Source: Hydractinia symbiolongicarpus | Lineage: Eukaryota > Cnidaria > Hydrozoa > Anthoathecata > Hydractiniidae | Assembly: GCF_029227915.1 (NCBI RefSeq) | Contig: NC_079883.1 | Span: 28,644,001-28,708,000, forward strand | Reading direction: 5' to 3' | DNA length: 64,000 nucleotides | Part shown: positions 13,364 to 23,949 of the stretch, in pieces | How positions within the stretch are numbered: the stretch's first letter is position 1 | How the letters are laid out: each line of letters begins with the position of its first letter | Made by a program: the position numbers and the translations under genes | Notes under the pieces: generated by a model | Database searches by the model: none | Seen by the model: only the letters and a program-made list of their open reading frames with translations | What the model was told of the DNA's origin: nothing

Positions 13364-14094
13364 CATGAAGGCCCAAATAGATAGAACAATTTTGTAGATC
13401 AATTTTCAATAAATATTACTTGTCGGAATATTGTTGAAAAAAATACACGCAGAAATTTTAGGTCAATAATTATTCAATTCTTAAATTGATTTTATATTTT
13501 TGTATACATACAAGAACAATCTGGATTTAATTTATCACAACATCAAACATGAGCGAAAATGAAGATAAAATAATTTTTGTGCTCCTTAATCTTTTTAAAT
13601 AGTTTCATTCTTTCACATGAAAGAAACGTTAAAAAAATAACTGTATGGATGAAAGATTGGCTCTATCACGGAAATGAAAGGGGAGCATATAATACAATTC
13701 TCAACGAATTAAAATTGACAGATTTTTAGAGTAATCCAAAATTATCTGATATAACTGTAGTCGGGTTTCTCTTCACTACTATTTACACTCTTTTACGTGC
13801 ATAAAAACATTTGAAACGAATAAAGTTCTGAGCGTAAATTCGAAAAAAGTGAGCAGCTGTCGGTTTCCGCTGAAAAAATATTGTTGTCACGAAAATTGAT
13901 GTAAATAAAATCAAACTATCTTGATTTTATTAGATCGGTTTTTGAATATTGATTTGTGTGTTTACTTCATTTTAGTATTATCGTGCTATTAATTTTTAAT
14001 GATATATACACGGCAATCTTAGATCAATTTTAGTTTAATATTTTATTTTAAAAACTGATCTGCAAAAATTGTTCCGTCTATCCAGGCCTTCATG
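13364..14094. mobile_element. Non-autonomous TIR element (CATGAAGGCC ends)
   Basis: The left end catgaaggcccaaatagatagaacaattttgtagatcaa is the imperfect inverted repeat of the right end, ttgatctgcaaaaattgttccgtctatccaggccttcatg, giving terminal repeats of about 40 bp or more. The right half is block one of the segmental duplication, so block one at 10.25 kb is probably a truncated copy of this family. There is no transposase frame. Confidence 0.7.
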
Positions 14095-14099
14095 AAATA

Positions 14100-14852
14100 A
14101 TCAAATATAGCATTACAACACCAACTGCGCATCAAAAGGTTTTCCGTGAAATCAGTAGAGACACAAAAATATCAAAATTCTAGTTTAGTTTTGAAGCTTT
14201 TAAATATCACAAATAACGGAAATAATTTGAAGCATCCCCATTGCCCATTAAAGAGCTATTGTGAGACTTTAAATTCATCGGGATGTCCACGAAAAAGGTA
14301 GGCGAGATTTTTTTTAGTTTCCTCGAAAGTTTTACCGTATGAGTTTTCTTATACAAACGATGGGTATAAATAGAATAAATAAAATTTAAATCACATGATA
14401 AACTGGGTCTATAATTTCTATACTATACCAAATCGGCTCTTTTAACACCGACCTACATCTATTGCCGGTGCCACTTACGCCGTTTTTTTTCCAAAATTTA
14501 CTGTTTGAAACGCTATGCACTCTGTAAAAACACTAGTAAGCATTTTTATGAAATTTGAAGGAATACGTTAAGTCACGAAGTAAAAAAAAGCAATTTTTTT
14601 TAATAAGAGATAATTAAGGAAAATTAGAAAAATTTTCAACAATCAATTGATGGGGTTTTTGGTTGTGGGTTTTCAATCTCGTATCATTTTGTCAAGCTTC
14701 GACTTAGGGCCGGCGTTATAACCTATAGGGTGGGCATTTTAAGGGCTGATATGTTATGTTCAATATCCTATATTATAATACGCTTGTGTGACCGACTATG
14801 AAAGTCCATGGAATAAAAAACATCGGTCCCTTTCTTAAAAATTACGCGTTGT
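14100..14852. repeat. Segmental duplication, copy 2 (block two)
   Basis: Matches 11,140-11,822 in direct orientation (gagactttaaattcatc, taccgtatgagttt, ggaatttgaaggaatac-like, tatagggtgggc, ctatgaaagtcca). It carries an insertion of about 90 bp relative to copy 1 (near 14,420-14,510) and several deletions. It is noncoding. Confidence 0.8.
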
Positions 14853-14858
14853 AATAAA

Positions 14859-14885
14859 GGGGGGGGGGAGGGGGGGGGGGGGGGG
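14859..14885. repeat. 27-nt G tract with one A
   Basis: Positions 14,859-14,885 are all G except for an A at 14,869. Such a tract can form G-quadruplex structures and is prone to length errors in sequencing, so its exact length is uncertain. Confidence 0.9.
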
Positions 14886-16180
14886 AACAAAAGTTATTTT
14901 GTGGCATTCAGAAAATATTTAGGCTAGAAAAAAAATATAGATTTCTAAATTCTGACATCTACTAAGATTTTTGATAACAAATAACTAACTATATTTAACA
15001 ACTAAATTTCTACATATCTTTCTAACAACATTTTGACGGAATTTTGATAGCTTTATGGGGGTGAAAATAAATAGGTTTTAGAAGTACTTTTAAGTAAACT
15101 TTTAAAATAAGGTCTTTGAGTTTGTTATGATGAGATGTGCCAAATTTGAATAAATATACAAACGGAAACATTCTACAACAAATCAAACGCACAATATGGT
15201 GGCTTCATCTTAATTCATGAATCTTTCCTTATTTTCTTTATCTTTACTCACAAAGTAAATATGAATTTGTTAAGTACGTCCAGTATCTAGTATAAAATAA
15301 TAAAAATATATTTGTCACATGTTGTTCTACAATTTTTGCTAATTTGATCTTTAACTTTTTCTTGATTCATTATTATTTTGAGCGTATTGACCAGATATTC
15401 CATTGTTTTTTTGATTTAGCCACCCGTCTAGCAAAATGTGTAAAAATACGTAATTATAAATAATTCAGCTATTACGAAGATGTAAACAAAACTTGTGTTT
15501 TTAGCAGACTCTTTTATATTTTGGGTCTAGTGTGTTGTCGTTCTGCAAAGTTTAAGGTGAAAATTTACTGTTTTATGTGAAAAACATCAAATTTTTATAA
15601 CCCTACGATTATTTTCAATATAAAAATTGGCCAAATTCGCAATCTTTAATTCCGCAATTCTTTCTTCTGCATTGTTTTCTTACGCAATAATTTCTTTCCT
15701 GAAGTTATATCTTTAATACACTTCGAGAAACGCCAACAAGTTTTCGAGTAACAATATCTTTAGCGCAGGTAAACTTAAATTGGAAAATTATTTCTCCTTC
15801 CAGCCTGTTTCTCACAGAATTCAAAATTGGCATTATCTTTTGCGTATCTGCTCATTTAAAAAACTTTTATGCTGAAGACTACCTCCTGAAATTAATTTAT
15901 TTCCCCGTCTATCAAATTATATTCCCATAATTTTTTTGTGTGATCCAACAAATTAAATTGGTTCCGTAAAGTTTATTCTCGACGAAACTAAACGAACATA
16001 AGATCATCAGTATAAAATTTGGGGGAAGAAAATGTTGCTGTACAGGCAGACTTTAATTTGGCGAATATTTGGTGGATTTCGTTAAATCCGCTACATTTTC
16101 TTCCCACCGAAATTTCTCGCTTTTAATAAGGTAATCGAAATTAACCAGACAGATTTTTTTTAATGTACCATTATATACAT
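14886..16180. other. Intergenic, downstream of the TSNAX-like gene
   Basis: AT-rich with no recognisable coding sequence. The segment near 15,630-15,760 contains gcgaat/cgcaat motifs like those of the cgcgaaatt MITE family, but no termini. On the minus strand the TSNAX-like 3'UTR runs into its start. A possible poly(A) signal attaaa (complement of the tttaat near 16,157) is present. Confidence 0.45.
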
Positions 16181-16191
16181 GAAACTTAATT

Positions 16192-16983
16192 TCACATTGA
16201 CAAATTATCGTCTGAATCCTTTAACATATTGAGATCTTCTAACAAAAATGCTGGCACTTCTGAACCACGAATCTTTAAAATATAACAAGCATTCTCAACT
16301 TTCTTTAAGCTGTTCTTCATCACGTTCATCTTTCGGTTCATGTCTCTATGCACTCCAGAAAAAACAGAAAATTCATTATGTATAAGTCTCAACATTAAAC
16401 ATATTTCATCAACCCTGGTTGGATTGCCCTCACTAATACAATTAATAGCCATACGCATAAGTTCTCCAGTAAGATCAGCCACACCAAGCACATAATCATA
16501 ATGGGTTAATAAAACCTTGTTGTTTTTGAACTGAAAGTACAAACTTAGAACTTCTTCGTAAGATACCAGCTTTTTCGATTTGAGGTAATGAAGCAAAGAC
16601 ACGGCTTCAATGAACTCTTGCAAACCTGGTGAAACTGCCCTTAGAAATTGATAGGGATCCTCATTTACTAATTCTTCAGCAATTTTAGAAATCAACTCTA
16701 GAATGGGTTTAATGTTTTCCTCAGCTTCAGCAACTAAACTTTCCGGTTCTTCATGTTTTCTTAGTAATCCAAAAATCACCCTTTTACTTCTGATTGTAAT
16801 GTCCCGACTTGATTTTACAAGTCTTTCATATTTATCATTTCGTTTATCAAGGTGATCGCGATAAGAAATAAAGCACTTATATAAATCACTGCTCTCCTGT
16901 AGAATATTCTTCTTTTTCTTTTTTAATTCCTCTTCCTTGTTATTCGAGTTCCTTTCCCTTTTGCTTGCTTTCTTCTCACTCAT
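16192..16983 (-). CDS. TSNAX: Translin-associated factor X-like protein (TRAX)
   Basis: 263 residues in a single exon. In the translin family, TRAX pairs with translin to form the C3PO endoribonuclease, which trims passenger strands in RNA interference and processes tRNA. Visible family signatures are YRDHLDKRNDKYERLVKSSR-like sequence (41-60) followed by DITI, EFIEAVSLLHYL (123-134), GVADLTGELMRM (167-178) and KVENACYILKIRGSEVP (228-244). E123, E126, D170 and E174 sit where TRAX has its catalytic acidic residues, so nuclease activity appears kept. The lysine-rich N-terminus (16-25) fits a nuclear-localisation signal. The protein is somewhat shorter than the vertebrate one (about 290), mainly because the segment between residues 140 and 165 is compact. 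It has no introns, so it could be a retrogene, but the frame is intact and a splice acceptor lies 16 bases before the ATG. Confidence 0.92.
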   Translation of the reverse strand: MSEKKASKRERNSNNKEEELKKKKKNILQESSDLYKCFISYRDHLDKRNDKYERLVKSSRDITIRSKRVIFGLLRKHEEPESLVAEAEENIKPILELISKIAEELVNEDPYQFLRAVSPGLQEFIEAVSLLHYLKSKKLVSYEEVLSLYFQFKNNKVLLTHYDYVLGVADLTGELMRMAINCISEGNPTRVDEICLMLRLIHNEFSVFSGVHRDMNRKMNVMKNSLKKVENACYILKIRGSEVPAFLLEDLNMLKDSDDNLSM

Positions 16984-17010
16984 AATTTCAACTTTGTTGC
17001 TAAAAAATAC
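16984..17010 (-). promoter_or_regulatory. Splice-acceptor-like site just 5' of the TSNAX start
   Basis: On the minus strand the sequence reads tttttttagtattttttag, then a 16-base leader CAACAAAGTTGAAATT, then ATG. A T-rich tract ending in AG so close to the start suggests either an upstream noncoding exon or spliced-leader trans-splicing. The choice between them cannot be made from this sequence. Confidence 0.5.
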
Positions 17011-18424
17011 TAAAAAAAGTTAATATTTTACGACATTATAAACTATATATATAGCCATAGTGATATTAAAGAAGGTATATATATACAGTGAAAGGAAAAT
17101 GGGAAATGCTTGTTTTAAATGATCCAGTGAGAGATTTTGCCGTATATATTATACTTGTTGTATTGTTATGCTCTAGGCAAACAATATTATTACGTTGCAT
17201 AATCTCGGGGGAGTCCCTTCGTTTGTAAAAGTCACTGACAGTCAACTTGACAGTTCGTTTTTTAATTAGCATCACCTTTTTCGATTAGCATTACATGATT
17301 AATCAAAAAGTTTCGGTCAATTAGTAATTTTATTTTTAGTGTGTACATATATATACTTAAGATTTCTTACAAAATTATTATAACAATTGCAAACATTATC
17401 TATAAATTATTTTTCCAAGTAGAAGCACATTGAGTACTATGTGAAAGAAGTTAGCCAGCCACCTAAAAAAGAATGATTTTATTATTTGCAGCATTATGCT
17501 ATGCTTTTTGTTTAGTTCTGATGCTAATATTGGCCACACGTACACACCATATACTTTTGAGAAATAAGGCTGATTTCAAAGGGCACTTTATTCTAAGCAA
17601 ACTTGTCCACATCACTATCTATCACTATTCTTTATGAACAGAATTTACACAATATATATATATATATACAATAGTAATTTTGCCAGTGCTACTTGAGTCA
17701 AAAATTCAAATAAAGGTACCAGGCGAGCATGTCCTATTTAGGTGATGTCTATTCGTGCCATCTTTTTCTGATACTTGCTTTTTCATTTTTGTTGGAGCAA
17801 AGTTTGTGTACTTTGCTTTGCAGGACTAAAAATCTTTGCATTAACTAATTAATTAGGCCATAGCGTATGATTATTAGAATAGAATTTTAAAGTTTCAAAT
17901 TTTATAAGAGTTATTCAGCTGCAAAACATTCTCACTGCAGTTGATTTGTGTTACTATTTCTTCATAAAACATCAAATATTTTGGCTACCAATTGAACAAG
18001 GTTGCCGACTCGCCGGAAACGCAGCAAAAACCACATGGCTGCTGACGACTTCTGGGGTTTAAAAAAAACCCTTAAAATTTCACCCGGAGAAACCAGAATC
18101 AAACCGAGAGAACACTTTTTTAAACATTTATTACCATGTATATATATATAATTTATTCTTGTAATGCCGAGCAATGGTAGTGGAAGAACTGTGAAAAGAA
18201 CTGTTTTTTATATCATTCCATAAATAGCTGTAATAAAATTCCACAAACAATAAACTGAAAGTACAACGACAAATAGCACCTTCCATCTTCCCAACAAAAT
18301 TTAAATGAGAACAATGAGCTCGCGTACGTTGCATTTCGGGTGGTTTCGGACGGGCTACGCTTTTCGGGGTGGTTAGCTACAGATAAAAACCTTGAAAAAA
18401 AAGCCCAATAAATGTCTGTGGCTG
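17011..18424. other. Intergenic, upstream of the TSNAX-like gene
   Basis: Contains short AT dinucleotide runs (near 17,080, 17,655 and 18,138) and no supported gene. Short minus-strand open frames show no domain. Confidence 0.5.
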
Positions 18425-18565
18425 AGTTACAACTTAGAAGGATGAGAAACTAGACGCCATCTTAATTCGTACTACAAACGTGTTACCGAATTGCCGTGAC
18501 CGACATATATATAAACAAACTATTATATATCAAAATGGTAGCCGTAATAGTGGTATAGTGCAACA
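18425..18565 (-). repeat. 3' LTR of the Gypsy element
   Basis: 141 bp. In element orientation it begins TGTTGCACTATACC and ends TTGTAACT. It is identical to the 5' LTR except at 18,456. It contains a tatatata motif that could act as a TATA box. Confidence 0.95.
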
Positions 18566-18575
18566 CCTCCCTACC
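18566..18575 (-). promoter_or_regulatory. Polypurine tract of the Gypsy element
   Basis: In element orientation GGTAGGGAGG lies immediately before the 3' LTR, the expected place for the primer of plus-strand DNA synthesis. Confidence 0.8.
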
Positions 18576-18655
18576 GAAAAAAAAATTAACAAAAGAAAAG
18601 TGAGTCTGAGTCAATAAAACGATGGCCTTTTGATCAAGTACTGTCCTATTTTTCT

Positions 18656-21600
18656 TTACGACATGACATAGTCCTTAAAGCGAGTTGGTAATTTAGTTGT
18701 TCTCTGTGGCCTTATTGGTGTCATGGACGAATCTTCGATTGAGGCTTGCTTTGCTTGTGGACTGCTGCGTGGTCGTTCAGATGGAAGAGGTCGTGCTACA
18801 TGGGTTATAGGTGCTTGATTGTGTGCAGGTGTTATTTGATCCAACAGTGGTTTGACTGTGGTATGTTGAGGTTGTACGATGACAGTTTTATGTATGCTCA
18901 GTGGCCTGGATGGTGCTGCCGCTGGTTTGATGTGAACCCGGTTTCTTGTGATAATGGTATTCTGTGGTGTTTGCAAGGTATACGACATGTCATTTTTTCT
19001 GATTATTCGTCCACACGTCCATGGTTGTCCCCGTTTTTGTGGAGGTGGTTTAGCATATGCGTATGTGCCAACGTCTGGTTTGTCGTGAACCGGTCCTGAA
19101 TGACGGTCGTATATTTCCTTGGCTGTTCTTCGTTTGTCAATTATCTGTTGTGTTGTATTGGCTACGTCTATGGGTGATGGTAAAAGTGCAGACTTTGAGG
19201 TTGGTAGCATAGTTCGGGTTCTTCGGTTCATCATTCTTTGTGCAGGGGAACTCAAGTGTCCCTGTTGCGGAGTATTTCTGTAGTTTAGAAGCGCTATTTG
19301 GAAGTCTTGAGACTTTTTGAGCATGTTTTTTGCAGCTTTGACTGCAGCTTCAGCACGTCCATTCCCTTTTGGGTAATATGGAGCAGAGCGAGTATGGTGG
19401 AAGCCATATTGTTTGGCGAAATTCTTGAACTCATTGCTGATGAACTGTGGTCCATTGTCTGTATGGCATATTTCAGGGATCCCATAACGCGAAAAGTGTG
19501 CTGTGGTGTGCCTTACAACAGTAGAGGCAAGGGTGTTTGGTAAGTGATCAACTTCAATTCAGTCAGAGAAGTGGCATACTGTGACCAGATAGTCCTTATT
19601 CTTGTATTCAAACAGATCTTGGCTAACAATTTGCCAAGGGAGTGACGGAACAGGAATTGATCGCATCGGTTCTTTAGATGCCGATCTTTGGTATTTTGCA
19701 CAATCGGAGCAGTCATGACACATGTTAGTAATGTCTCTTGCCATATTTGGCCAGAAAAGTACTTCTTTTGCCATTCTCGTGTTGGAAGCTGCACCCATGT
19801 GATTGGTATGTATTTTCTGAAGCATTTCATTTCTCAGTCCGTTTGGTATCATGGTACAGTGTCCTTTATATATAAAACCATTGTTGATGGACAGTTCGTC
19901 TCTAAAGTTCCAGTATGGTTTGAGATCCTGATCAAGTTGTTGTGGTTCATCTGGCCATCCTCTTTGTATCAGGGTGTAGAGCCGTTGAAAGGTTGGGTCA
20001 TTTTTCGTAGCTGATAGGATGTTCATTTCCGTGTCGTTTTTGAGCTGATGGTGGTGTTGTGGATACTCTGACTCTGTATCAACGCGGAATACTTCAAAGG
20101 CATTTATTGTGTTTGTAGAAGGTTTGGTGAGTGGTGCTCTGGATAGGGTATCTGCTATGTAGAGTGTGGTTCCTTTCTTGTAGGTTACCGTAAATTGGTA
20201 TCTCTGTAGTCTGGATAGCATTCTTTGAAGTCGTGCCGGTGCTCGGTTGAGTGGCTTCTTCATGATGATTTCCAGAGGTTTGTGGTCGCTATGTACTTCA
20301 ATGTTTTTGTGTCCGTACAGCCAGTGGTCAAACTTGGAGAATGCATTACATATAGCTAAACACTCTTTCTCAATTTGAGAGTATCTTCTCTCAGTTTCAG
20401 TGAGAGTACAAGACGTGAATGCGACTGGTTGTAACTGTTCTTGATTGTTGTTTTGTAGAAGTGTTCCTCCAAGACCATTGTCACTTGCGTCAACCTGGAG
20501 TATCACCTTCTTAGCTGGATCAAAGTATTGTAGGACAGGTGTAGATGCTATAAGTGATTTAGCATCTGAAAATGCAGTCTGTTGTGTTGAAGACCATGTG
20601 AACGCCATGTCTGTTTTTGTTAGTTCAGTCAATGGCCGGATGACAGTGCTCAAGTTCTGGCAGTAAGGTGATAAGTAGTTGACCATTCCAATGAAGCGTT
20701 GCAGGCTCTTTTTGTCGTGTGGTTTTGGCATCTGTAGGATGGCATCAGTTTTCTCCGGATCAGCTTTGATGCCATTTTGTGTAAGAATGTGTCCTACAAA
20801 TTTCTGTTCTTTCTGCTTGAATTTGAGTTTTGCTGGGTTGAATCTAATGTTCTTGGTTCTAGCTCTTTCCATTAGTGCAATGAGATTTTTGTCATGATCC
20901 CTTTCTGCTGTCTGGTATGTTTCCCCACAACCATATACTATGATGTCATCAGCTATGGGTGCGATACCTTCTAGTCCTTCTAACGCTGTCATGAGTCTCA
21001 TTTGAAATTTCTCTGGAGCACCGTTGATGCCAAATGGAAGTCTTTTCCATCGATAACGTCCATAGGTAGTGTGCATTGTTGTCATATCTGATGATTTTTC
21101 ATCTAACGGCACGTGAAAATACCCATCCTTTACATCAATTAATGTGAAACATTTTGCATTGTTCAGTTTGTGTAGATGTTCATTCAGTGTTGGCATTTGG
21201 TATACAGGTCGTCCTATTGCTTTGTTTATTGTTTGGCTGGGGTCTATGCATACACGAAATTTGTTTGGTTGTTCTCTGCAAAGTATGTTTGAACACCATG
21301 GAGTTGGTTGTGTCACTTTTTCCAGTATTCCTTCTTTGACATATCTGTCTATAGCTGCTTTTTCTTTCCCACGTTTGCTCAGTGGTACTCGGTGAATTGG
21401 CATTTGAACTGGTGTAACATCATTTTTTACCCGGAATGATACTGGTGGTTGGAGACAGCCAACACCGTTAAAGCTATCTTTTTAGCATTCAATTAATGAC
21501 TCCTTGGTCAGGGGATGGGTTGTATCTAATGGCTTTGTTTTGTTAACATGTGTTTTTGGTTGGCTAGTGGTTGTTGGCTGATTCAGGTTGCCTTGCTGTT

Positions 21601-21970
21601 GCAGAGAGTAGATATCCCCTGTGTTGATTGTCATGATGTTCATGTTTACACAGTCTTTACCAGAAAGGAGAGCTGGCTTTCCGATCATGTCCTTCGAGTC
21701 AAGGACTTGGAACACTAGACTATGATACTTTTTGAACTTTTCGCACAAAAGGGTGATTTTCCCGATGGGTCTGATTGGCTCACTTTTGTTCCCATAAGGA
21801 AGTAATACACAACGTGATTTCTGAAGCTCGATATCAGGAAAGTATTTCTGGACGACCTGATGCGATATGGTGTTGGATGTAGCGGCGGAGTCGATTTGGA
21901 ACTGTAGGTTTACAAAGTTTCTCCCTGTTGATGAACACAAAAACTTTGAATAAAATTTTTCCTGATTTGA
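18656..21970 (-). pseudogene. pol: Gypsy pol: protease, RT, RNase H, integrase (two internal stops)
   Basis: One frame, continuous with gag. Protease: LQFQIDSAATSNT, where DSA stands for the usual D[ST]G active site. Reverse transcriptase (about 21,400-20,700): CIDPSQTINKAI, TLIDVKDGYFHVPL and the catalytic IADDIIVYG near 20,945. RNase H: ILQVDASDNGLGG and YSQIEKECLAI. Integrase: an HHCC zinc region (HTNHMG, then CHDCSDCAKY), a first Asp in SQDLFE, a second in CHTDNGPQF and a Glu in GRAEAAVKAA, so the DDE triad is visible. A TAA stop (21,482) lies between protease and RT, and a TGA stop (19,559) lies just after the first integrase Asp. Both leave the frame unchanged, so these are nonsense changes in an otherwise young copy. 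Confidence 0.93.
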
Positions 21971-23062
21971 TTAGGATTGTCCATTCCGTTGATCTGTTGC
22001 GTACGCTGTGCTGTAATACAGTGGTTGTTCATCAGTGTAGTATGTTGGTTGTTGCTGCTCAGGTGATTCTGTTCTGCTTTCTGGTTGATGATATGTTGAT
22101 GTTGCATGAAGGTGGTTGGTCGACTTTTGCATACCCTGCGGATTGCTGTTTGGTTGTGGAGGACGTTGGTTATTTCTTCTGTTGTAGTTGGGTCTGTTGT
22201 ATCCCTTGTTGCCAAGGTGGCTGACATTTTGTTGTTCTAGACATACTCTTGCAAAGTGGTCAAATCCACCACACCTTGTGCATTTACGTCCATTAGCTGG
22301 GCAAGTTGCCCAAGGATGTGGTCCTTTATTGCCTCCACACCAGTGGCAAGTATTTGGCTCACGTCTCAATTTCATGTCTCTGTGTTTCTTCCTTTGTTGT
22401 GGTGGTATTGTTGCTTTTGTCCAGTGAACATTCTCTTCTGTCCCTTTTGATGCATCACTGATGAGTTTGTTTGTCACTCGAGCAGATTCCATTGACTTGG
22501 CCTCTGCGACAACATCTGACATTGTTTTCTGTGTGCCATCTGTTCTCAGATGTGTTTTTAACAGTTCAGTTTGTGCTGTGTCCTCACAAAGTCCAAAGAC
22601 AAACTTATCACGACACATAATGTCTGTAATTTCTCCATATTCACACAGGCTTCCGGCTTGTCGTATTCGGACCTCCCAATCCTGGACTGTCTCATCTTGA
22701 TTTTGGGACGAATGCCAGAATTTGAACCGATCAGTCATTAGGGTAGATCCTGTTGTTCCTGTGTAATGTGTGCGTAGACGATTCATCCAAATCCACGGTT
22801 TTTTCTTATCATCTACTGGAATGGATGGCTCAATGGTATAACGTATCATCTGGAGAGCTTCATCTGGCATTGAAGATCTCAGTGCAGAGATCTCCAACAA
22901 AGGTTGCTTGTAATGTTCTGCTTGCTCAGTTTGTGAGTCTTTCTCTAAATTTCTGTAGTTCGACTGAATGCAATAGTCATTGAATCTAAGTTCAAAATTC
23001 TTGAAATTTTCAGATATGTTGCCAGTTAACTTCAATTCTGGTCGTTTATGTGATGTATTCAT
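21971..23062 (-). CDS. gag: Gypsy Gag with two CCHC-type zinc knuckles
   Basis: 363 residues from the ATG at 23,062. The reading extends upstream only through a TTG in the primer-binding site, so the ATG is preferred. An N-terminal capsid-like region (residues about 15-190) contains the WxxRIRQAGSLCEYGEITD-like segment common in Gag of this group. Then come a basic stretch and two zinc knuckles: CHWCGGNKGPHPWATC (about 239-254), with wide spacing, and CTRCGGFDHFARVC (about 261-274), the standard CX2CX4HX4C form. The C-terminus is Gln/Asn/Pro-rich. It ends with TAA at 21,971, directly in frame with pol, so pol would need readthrough or the stop is a mutation. Confidence 0.92.
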   Translation of the reverse strand: MNTSHKRPELKLTGNISENFKNFELRFNDYCIQSNYRNLEKDSQTEQAEHYKQPLLEISALRSSMPDEALQMIRYTIEPSIPVDDKKKPWIWMNRLRTHYTGTTGSTLMTDRFKFWHSSQNQDETVQDWEVRIRQAGSLCEYGEITDIMCRDKFVFGLCEDTAQTELLKTHLRTDGTQKTMSDVVAEAKSMESARVTNKLISDASKGTEENVHWTKATIPPQQRKKHRDMKLRREPNTCHWCGGNKGPHPWATCPANGRKCTRCGGFDHFARVCLEQQNVSHLGNKGYNRPNYNRRNNQRPPQPNSNPQGMQKSTNHLHATSTYHQPESRTESPEQQQPTYYTDEQPLYYSTAYATDQRNGQS

Positions 23063-23066
23063 TTTT

Positions 23067-23079
23067 ACTTCTGACACCA
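23067..23079 (-). promoter_or_regulatory. Primer-binding site of the Gypsy element
   Basis: In element orientation TGGTGTCAGAAGT starts at the base after the 5' LTR. The leading TGG pairs with the CCA end of a host tRNA. Which tRNA could not be determined. Confidence 0.8.
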
Positions 23080-23220
23080 AGTTACAACTTAGAAGGATGA
23101 GAAACTAGACACCATCTTAATTCGTACTACAAACGTGTTACCGAATTGCCGTGACCGACATATATATAAACAAACTATTATATATCAAAATGGTAGCCGT
23201 AATAGTGGTATAGTGCAACA
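23080..23220 (-). repeat. 5' LTR of the Gypsy element
   Basis: 141 bp, paired with 18,425-18,565. The outer flank gctg (23,221) matches the flank of the other LTR as a target-site duplication. Confidence 0.95.
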
Positions 23221-23346
23221 GCTGCCCTCACATATACAGTGCTTTCAGAGAGTTGGCACCCTCTTTCAATAGAGGCAGTTGTACCTATTGCATACACAAG
23301 AAAATTTGCCTGTTTCCTTAAATTTTGATACTGAATTCGAATATGT

Positions 23347-23943
23347 CAGTCAGGGAAATCCTCTTAATTAAGATGTACAGCTTAATTTAGATGTCAGCTT
23401 AATTAGGATGTATGATACAGTCTAATTAGGCGTTTTACAGCCTAGTTAAGATGTACAAAACTTTGATCGTCTAAAACACACATTTAAATGAATTTTAGCA
23501 TCTATCACTAAATAAATCCAATATTTACGTGCATATAAACATCTCCAATACATTAGTTTTTTGTAGCACCCCGGAGATACGCTAAATTTGAAGTTTTAAG
23601 AATATCCGCTTAAATAGGATAACATCCTAACTGGGATGGCAGTACAGCTTAAACAGACTATCGCTAATGATGAACCATTGTTTATAGTTCCATATCTTTT
23701 GAACCCAGGGTGCTGGAAATACCGTTCTTCTTTTTTAATATAGTGGTCAAACTGACGATGAAAGAGCTGCAGCGGTGATTCCGCTAAAATTTACATTTTT
23801 CGAGAAATTGGGAAAAAACTTTTTCTACCTCCTAATTTAGATGTATGTCACCTAATTAAGCTGTATGATACAGCTTATTTAGGAGATCTCCAAATTAAGC
23901 TATACAGCTGTATTTAGCTGTAATTAAGAGGATTTCCCTGACT
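23347..23943. mobile_element. Non-autonomous TIR DNA transposon
   Basis: The left end cagtcagggaaatcctcttaatta and the right end taattaagaggatttccctgact are inverted repeats. The flanks atatgt (23,341-23,346 and 23,944-23,949) form a perfect 6-bp direct duplication. Both subterminal regions carry many copies of taattaag/taattag with gatgta or gctgta, typical of transposase-binding arrays. There is no transposase. Confidence 0.85.
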
Positions 23944-23949
23944 ATATGT

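Larger units (their letters stand above)
18425..23220 (-). mobile_element. Near-complete Ty3/Gypsy LTR retrotransposon
   Basis: A 4796-bp element on the minus strand: 5' LTR (23,080-23,220), primer-binding site, gag, protease, reverse transcriptase, RNase H, integrase, polypurine tract and 3' LTR (18,425-18,565). The order RT-RNase H-integrase defines Ty3/Gypsy. The LTRs differ at one base in 141 (g at 18,456, a at 23,111), so insertion was recent. A 4-bp target duplication gctg flanks it (18,421-18,424 and 23,221-23,224). Gag and pol share one reading frame, broken by three stops: TAA at 21,971-21,973, TAA at 21,482-21,484 and TGA at 19,559-19,561. There are no frameshifts. As it stands, it cannot make a full Pol without stop readthrough. 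Confidence 0.96.
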
